NCBI GenBank assembly: GCA_949752735.1
Contig: OX457047.1
Span: 39,708,995-39,772,994, forward strand
Direction: 5' to 3'
Length of the DNA stretch: 64,000 nucleotides
Origin: Lumbricus terrestris
Lineage: Eukaryota > Annelida > Clitellata > Crassiclitellata > Lumbricidae
Shown here: positions 57,857-64,000 of the stretch, piece by piece
Numbering within the stretch: position 1 is the first letter of the stretch
Layout: every line of letters begins with the position of its first letter
The notes under the pieces: generated by a model
Told to the model about the DNA's origin: nothing
Seen by the model: the letters and a program-made list of their open reading frames with translations, nothing else
Databases searched by the model: none
Program-made: the position numbers and the translations under genes

Positions 57857-59140
57857 TATATTCTATGTCTTTCTTCTGGGACCTACCCATGTATAGTGGC
57901 AAAGATGGTGCACACGCCTTCACATGCACATAATACTGTAGTCATATACATGGACGCTTACACATACACACATACCTATCTAGATATATGTATATATATA
58001 ATGCAAGCCTAAATAAGCATACAATCACACAAATGTAAATGTAATATATCAAAAAAGACTGTATACACTATACACACACATACCGGTACACCATGTGTCT
58101 GAACGTGGGTGCTTCATGTGTGTGAGCATATACAAGTATACAAGTATAAGTCTTTGTTGACCCTTGGACTTGACTTCAAAGTGGCGCCTTAGAATTTGAG
58201 GTTTGCAATAACGATTAGGATTTTGACCCGGTGCCTTATGGCAATCGGCATAACAATGATTTCATTTGAAGTACAAGATATACTATGTATACTATAGCAT
58301 TTCATTCCAAAGCTGATGCCCACTGCTAAATAAAATTTGAGCAGCTTATAATGTACGAACAGTGAACAGCCAATGTCAGCCATATAAAACTTCAAGACAC
58401 AACAAAGAAAACTGAAAACGACAAAACACATCAAAGCCTCTGTCGGTCCGTTAGGACCATATAAAGAGCATGAAAATGGGGAAATTAAAGCCGTTAGTCA
58501 CTCTTTACTCTATACATATATATTATACAAGGCCGATTCTAAGAAAAGACAAGACCTCCCAAATCGACACCTTGCCGAAAGCTGAATGCATATGATGTTG
58601 TCCGACTGTGCAAACAATCTGTGGCATTGTCATTTGTGGCATTGTCATCGGCAGGGTATAAGATGTATGGAACCTGAGCTGAGATTGCTAAAGAGGAGGC
58701 AAGTGTGTCTTATTTATTTTGGTGCAATAAATGTCAACCATTTATAGTTGGCCAGACGTTTAGGGTTATAAATACCCCATTACACCTCAACAGCCATCAT
58801 TTGATAGTTGTAAAGGCATGCATTTCTGTTCTAAAGCCAAGGCATAAAACCCAACTTTAATTATATGGATATAATTATGGTCCAGACTTTCAGTCTAGAG
58901 GTGTGGGGGGTGGGGTGGGGGCTTCGAATTCCTGTCAGGGCAGAAATCAGTTGGAGATTTCTGCTCTACCTGTGCAAACTCAGCAAACTCAGCTATGACG
59001 AGTACACCTACCATACACTTTCAGTGGAAAGAAGAGATGACTCTATAGGGAGAGGACTGGTTACCCACCATCATATGCTGAGGATAAGAAAATGAAGTCA
59101 CACTTCATACCCAATGTTACCCATTCATGGCTACCTCAGA
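56813..59140. other. slit intron, no recognised gene
   Basis: AT-rich sequence with a (TA)n run at 57806-57851. No exon or recognisable element. Confidence 0.5.
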
Positions 59141-59423
59141 CAGGGGCGGATCCAGGGGGGCCAATCGGGCCATGACCCCCATTTCAAAAGTTCATAGGAC
59201 GTGGCCCTGTCCCCATTTGGTTTCAACAAGCCATTAACTCAATGCAGAGGGAGAGAAAAGCAGGATACTAGAGAGGCCATTACTCCGACTCCGACCAGGA
59301 TGACTAAAAAAAAGAAAAGAAAAAAGGGTCATCAGATTTTTCGGCGACCAAGACGAAATTTTTCCCCTGCCCCAAGACTGAAAATTTTGGGCCCCCCTTC
59401 GGAAATTTCTGTATCCGCCCTTG
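59141..59423. mobile_element. hAT-type MITE, CAGGGCRGATCC family, copy B
   Basis: Ends CAGGGGCGGATCCAGG and GTATCCGCCCTTG. 8-bp duplications ACCTCAGA (59133-59140) and ACCTCAGG (59424-59431) differ at one base. Same interior as 4078-4389, including GGTCATCAGATTTTTC. It ends about 90 bases from a slit exon. Confidence 0.87.
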
Positions 59424-59511
59424 ACCTCAGGGATAGCCTAAGGAACTGCATGACTGTTTCTGCCAAGTATACAAGTACTATAAAATGAATAAAAATTCAA
59501 CGATGGCTCAC

Positions 59512-59583
59512 AGTATTTCCATGTCTCGAAGATTCCGGATTGCTTGTTCGTTGATGCAAGTGATTTCGTTGTTGTCGAGCTGC
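59512..59583 (-). CDS. slit: slit exon: D1 leucine-rich repeat
   Basis: A 72-nt exon, phase 2 at both ends, encoding QLDNNEITCINEQAIRNLRD and four more residues. The acceptor is ...CTGTACAG and the donor is GTGAGC. It matches the Slit D1 repeat that in vertebrates reads QLDYNQISCIEDGAFR, including the conserved cysteine after the I-T/S position. It follows directly from the exon at 61594-61665 across a 2.0-kb intron. A MITE (59141-59423) and a 1.25-kb hAT-like element (59707-60955) sit within 400 bases on either side of it. Confidence 0.93.
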
Positions 59584-59659
59584 CTGTACAGAAATCCAAA
59601 AACATCATCAACTTCAGGTCCTTCCTATTACTCAGACGTCCAAAAGCACAAACAGTCTC

Positions 59660-59700
59660 GCTGAGTAGGTTTTTTTACTTGAAGGAGCGCTATAATGCCG
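59660..59700 (+). mobile_element. isolated SINE/LINE 3' module fragment
   Basis: CTGAGTAGG...ACTTGAAGGAGCGCTATAAT directly precedes the hAT-like element at 59707. Confidence 0.5.
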
Positions 59701-59706
59701 CTATAT

Positions 59707-60955
59707 TAGTGATGTAGCTTTTCCGGAAAAGTATTTTGACGGAAACTTTCCGGAAACTTTCCGGAAACTTTCCGGAAACTTTCCGGAAACTTTCCGAAGA
59801 ACCGGAAAACACATTAAAATCAGAAAATATCAGAATTTCACTCTCAGAAATTTTTTTTATAGTTTAAACTCCTTTTATTTACAGTACTTCTGTCGATGCA
59901 AGCAATGTTGACCTTAAAAATAATTAATATGAGCAATAAACACTGTTCATTAGCATTTCAGACTAGTGTAGCCTATAGAAAACTAGTTGCTTGCATGTCT
60001 GCAGTCATCTCTGTTGCAGGAAATGTGTGAAAAACTGATATAAGCATGAAATAATACAGCATCAATTTCTGTTTATATCTTATATTTTCATTACTCACGA
60101 ATATGAAGATGACTGAATGATAAAAAATATTTTCTCTAAATATACAGCAAAGTTTAATTGCATTTAGATCCTAAATGTACGGGTATTTTTGGGCTGTGTG
60201 AACAATTATCACTAACACTAGCAGTGCCATCTATGGAATAAACTATTACTTATAACCACATAAGACTGCTTATAGTGATGGATGTATTTAGTAACATTAT
60301 ATTGAAAGAAATTTCGGACTCCTAAGGAGTTGAGTATGTATTTAATAATATTTTATTGGTGGAAAAATACGTCGGAAAGGTTGCGGAAAAATATGAAACT
60401 TTCCGGACAATTTTTCCACCTCACAGCACTAACTTCTGATAGTGATGGATGTATTTAGTAACATTATATTGAAAGAAAACTTCGGACTCCTTAGAATTGA
60501 GTATGTATTTAATAATATTTTATTGCTGGAAAAATACATCGGAAAGTTTGCGGAAAAATATGGACAATTTTTCCACCTCACAACACTAACTTCTGATAGT
60601 GATTGATGTATTTAGTAACATTATATTGAAAGAAAATTCGGACTCCTTAGAGTTGAGTATGTATTTAATAATATTTTATTGGCGGAAAAGTACGTCGGAA
60701 AGTTTCCGGAAAAATATGCAACTTTCCAGACAATTTTTCCACCTCACAACACTAACTTCTGATAGTGATTGATGTATTTAGTAACATTATATTGAAAGAA
60801 AATTTCGGACTCATTAGAATTGAGTATGTATTTAATAATATTTTATTGGTGGAAAAATATGTTGGAAAGTTTCCGGAAAGATTCGTCGGAAAGTTTCCGA
60901 AACTTTCCGGAAAGATATGAAACTTTCCGAGGAAAGTTTCTGCCTCACAACACTA
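59707..60955. mobile_element. hAT-like non-autonomous element with internal ~165-bp tandem repeats
   Basis: Perfect 8-bp duplications CGCTATAT at 59699-59706 and 60956-60963. The left end is TAGTGATGTAGCTTTTCC and the right end is ...CTCACAACACTA. Inside are a run of CGGAAACTTTC units (59749-59800) and four copies of a roughly 165-bp unit beginning GTGATNGATGTATTTAGTAA (about 60276, 60441, 60599, 60766), each ending in a TTTCCGGAAA-type block. No ORF. Confidence 0.88.
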
Positions 60956-60963
60956 CGCTATAT

Positions 60964-61593
60964 AGATATCCGAATGAATGAATGAATGAATGCAGTTTGT
61001 CACCCAGGTTTTTAATAAACGAAGGTATACCATGCGCATACACTCTGAAGAAACATCCCTGATACAAGCAAGGAACCATTGATGATATATTCCATTTATT
61101 GAAACTTTCTGACATGTATACAGCAGCCAGTAACAGAAAGTAAACATTATGTAAGAAAATTCTAATTCAATCCAATTGTTACAAGTCAGATAGATGGGAC
61201 AGTGGCCGTGTGATAGCTGAAACTTTCTTAATCTGCCTTCGTCGTATGACCGTTGGCCTTGAAAATGAGGCCAACTGTCCTCGACTATCCGGTCTGTTAA
61301 AAGTGAGCAATTTATAAATATTATAATGCAATACAATACATGACACATCTTGCTTGATCGTCCTGTATATGCACCAAAGTTATTAATGTAATATTATAAA
61401 CTGCATTCATATTAGTAATGGATGTTAAGTTCAGACCATGTGCAAATATACATAAGTGCGTACTTTATCATACAGTTTTTTAAATCACCAGGTATATGCA
61501 TGACTCTGTGTACAATGTACACTGTACAAGTACATGTATTTATGTATGTATGGTGGCTACATGTACACATCTATGTGGTCTTCACATACTTAC
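60964..61593. other. slit intron, no recognised feature
   Basis: AT-rich unique sequence between the hAT-like element and a slit exon. Confidence 0.5.
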
Positions 61594-61665
61594 AGATTTC
61601 TGATAAGTGGTGCTCCTTTCAAGCTCTTTCGACCAATAGCTCGGAGAAAATTGTAGCTCAGGTCT
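61594..61665 (-). CDS. slit: slit exon: D1 leucine-rich repeat
   Basis: A 72-nt exon encoding one LRR, beginning DLSYNFLRAIGRK and ending PLIRNL. The minus strand reads ...CTGCAG before it and GTAAGT after it. It starts by completing a split codon (phase 2) and ends in the same phase, so it adds exactly 24 residues. It aligns with the vertebrate Slit D1 repeat containing DLSENQI and RKAF. It is the most upstream slit exon I could find. Earlier D1 repeats, the D1 LRRNT and the signal peptide should lie beyond the right edge or in unrecognised sequence. Confidence 0.9.
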
Positions 61666-62830
61666 CTGCAGGCCGACAGAAAGAAAGCAACAGAATCAAA
61701 TTTAAATCACTTAAAACATAATTATGGACTCATTAATATGGTATGGCCAAGTGTGACATGATCCATTTGCTTGGTGATATATCCACAAAAGAAATATATA
61801 TATATATAATTATTTATATATATATATATATATATACAGTGTTGTAGAAGAAGTCGATATAATTATAACATTAGAAAAACAACCAAACAAAACATGATAG
61901 TCTAAATGAAAGAGTAGTAGTAGCTTATCTTAACGACTAAAAACATCGTCGAGTATTTATAAAATGACTACGGTACCTCGCGGCCTCGCCCGTTCGAGTA
62001 TGTATAAAATACTACCTCGCCCGTTGTGGTTAAAAAGCTCTATTTACTATTATAAGCGATCAGCGAACCAACGCATACCACAACCATAAAAACAGACAGA
62101 TCTCGTCAAATTACGAAATACCCTGCAGTGATAAATAGCTAAGCTACACATTGTTCATTGCAAGAAGCTGGTCCTAAATCGTGAGAAACAGATTGCTGAG
62201 CTTGCTGCAGACAGAAAGACAGAAAAACAGCCGAAAGGTGATGGAAAACACTCCGAATAGCGCAACCTTTTAATCTGGGATTAATCGGCTCAGAGCGTTT
62301 AATTTCTCCATTATCGCTAACGTCGTATGATTCGAGTGTCAATTGACTGATGTTTAAATATGGCCTTAGGTCTTGATAAGATGGGAAACTTAACCGCTTG
62401 CAAAAGGCCGAGTTGGGTAAGTTCTATAAGTACATTTTTTATATTAGGCCTACACAAACTAGCTGGGGTACCCGGCGTTGCCCGGGAATTTTAGGCCAAT
62501 ACCCTCCTTCCCCACCCTCACTTCACCCCATCCCCACTCCTACTCCACACCCCCACTTTTCTCCCATTCCAGTCGCCGAACGACCCCTAACCCGTCGGCC
62601 CACCTTGCCTCGACGTGTGGTCATCAGTCCAGTTTCTATTTAGGCTACGCAGGAAATAGTTTTCATCAATCCGACATCTATTTAGGCATAAGTAGGCATT
62701 TTGCTATCAGTTCGATTTCCATTTAAAATCACCCTATTTCAGCGAATAATTTCGAGCGCTAAAGCGATTATATTAGCCCGATAATATTTGCGGCAGTAAC
62801 CTGGGATCGGCGAAAATAATACATGTTAAT
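61666..62830. other. slit intron (5' side), no exon recognised
   Basis: TA repeats at 61795-61840, then moderately CpG-containing sequence. I searched for another 72-nt phase-2 LRR exon and did not find one. Confidence 0.5.
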
Positions 62831-62834
62831 TGTA

Positions 62835-62859
62835 CATACATACATACATACATACATAG

Positions 62860-62890
<31 letters not shown>

Positions 62891-63080
62891 CATACGTACG
62901 TACGTACGTACGTGTGTACGTAGGCTATGCATGTATGTATATACGTACGTGTGTACGTAGGCTATGCATGTATGTATGTACATACGTACACGTACGTACG
63001 TGCGTACGTGTACGTATGTACATACGCACATACGTACATACGTGCATACGTACATACATATATACATACGCATGCATAGC
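62835..63080. repeat. (TACA/TACG)n array with palindromic TACGTACGTACG blocks
   Basis: ACATACAT and ACGTACGT runs. Much of it is self-complementary and could form hairpins. Confidence 0.92.
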
Positions 63081-63199
63081 CTACAATAGCCCTACATGTA
63101 AACATAATTATAGAGGTCTATACAAAACACACACATTATACGGATATCTGGATAGAGCCACATAAAGACAGACACAGGCAGACAGACCAGCGTCGTTTA

Positions 63200-63860
63200 T
63201 AATGCAGCCTATGTAGCCTAGAGTGCTAGACAATATAAATGAGAACTTTTTTCGAAGTAGTCTCGGCGGTAGAACCGAGACATCGCCCAAAGAATGCTTC
63301 CCTTGGAGCCATCATAAATTCTCAGCGACCGACCGGGGGCCGAGGCTTTTACAGATCACGGCTAACAACACTCTCTTTAGACCTCGTCACTTGTTCCCCC
63401 TTGCAGACCGGCACGGTTTGTAGGCGTTTGTTCGGTTCTGAATGGGAGCCCTAATTGAAGCAATCACGGGGGACAATACGTCGTCGAAACCGTTGTAGAT
63501 TTATTAGAGTAACTCCCTGCGTCTCTCAGTCGTAACCTGGTTCCCCTTAATATAAAGTGAATCGGTCCGCTTTTTCCCGGGCGACGGCGCCCTTTCAATC
63601 CAATCTAAACGTCAGATTCCATTGGCGCGTATGGTCGCCGTCTGCTCGATAAGACACGTCACAAATGACGCGTATATAGAGTGGAGAGCAGCTACCTTAG
63701 GTCTCGTTGCCGTAGGCCGACGGACGCAAAGACCCAATCGCACCAAATAAAATACAAAGAGCATGATACGCTGGTGCCTTGCGCCTAGCCTCAAATACGG
63801 CTTGGGAAACTTCAAACTTTTGAACTTGACGACTACCAGCTTACACGGGAAAGTCTCTAA
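63200..63860. promoter_or_regulatory. CpG-rich, repeat-poor patch (candidate regulatory DNA)
   Basis: GC-balanced sequence with frequent CpG (for example TCCCGGGCGACGGCGCCC near 63576) at the right edge. No exon or domain is recognised; function is inferred from composition. Confidence 0.3.
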
Positions 63861-64000
63861 ATGATAAAGTGACAGTGATGATGGTGATGACGATAATAAT
63901 TATTATCATAAATCGTATTATTTACTATCATCATAGGCGGAGACCTGGGCCGAGAATTGGGGGGGACGGAAAGACGCGAGATTTTCCGAAAAATTTCTGA

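Noticed and set aside
61345..61370. miR-218-like sequence (TTGCTTGATC), because vertebrate SLIT2/3 introns host mir-218
   Set aside because: Only a short partial match on the non-coding strand of the gene, no hairpin seen. The vertebrate locus is in a later intron that would be outside this window.

Overview
The window is non-coding-rich animal DNA. It has canonical GT-AG introns of 0.5-17 kb, very dense microsatellites, tRNA-derived SINEs, LINE 3' ends and many hAT-type MITEs. It is probably from a marine invertebrate with a large, repeat-rich genome (spiralian, or an invertebrate deuterostome such as an echinoderm or hemichordate). I cannot name the species from sequence alone. There are no bacterial operons.

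The one recognisable host gene is the middle of a slit orthologue on the minus strand. I can place 13 coding exons between 61665 and 2251. They encode the end of LRR domain D1 (three 72-nt repeat exons and an LRRCT exon), all of D2 (LRRNT, five LRRs, LRRCT) and the start of D3 (LRRNT and one LRR). Every LRR exon is exactly 72 nt and phase 2. Both LRRCT exons are 164 nt and both LRRNT exons are 151 nt, so whole LRR domains behave as phase-2 cassettes. The 5' exons (signal peptide, start of D1) and 3' exons (rest of D3, D4, EGF, LamG, CTCK) lie outside the window. Nearly everything else here is slit intron.

The 17.1-kb intron between the D2 LRRNT exon (53239-53389) and the first D2 LRR exon (36019-36090) holds the most unusual object. 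This is a 9,420-bp element at 39893-49312, flanked by a 6-bp direct repeat (GTCAAT), with 5'-AG...CT-3' ends and near-identical inverted arms of about 3.2 kb. The arms carry a G-rich tract, a short telomere-like (CCCTAA)n array, repeated iteron-like motifs and a purine/pyrimidine tract. The unique centre has a TATA box, a short spliced ORF, a downstream acidic, proline-hinged ORF and polyadenylation signals. No polymerase, integrase or capsid gene is present. Termini and target duplication resemble Polinton/Maverick elements, but the layout does not match the usual one, so I treat it as an undescribed, probably non-autonomous, long-TIR element. Thirty-eight bases away is a separate 2.8-kb hAT-like transposon (49351-52161) with 8-bp target duplications and a decayed transposase gene, itself hit by a MITE.

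The remaining introns hold at least seven non-autonomous elements with 8-bp target duplications (two of them nested in other elements), a pair of related MITEs with TIRs ending in CGGTG(T/A)CACGAAA, SINEs whose 3' module is shared with CR1/L2-like LINE ends, tandem satellites, and several CpG-rich, repeat-poor patches that are candidate regulatory DNA.
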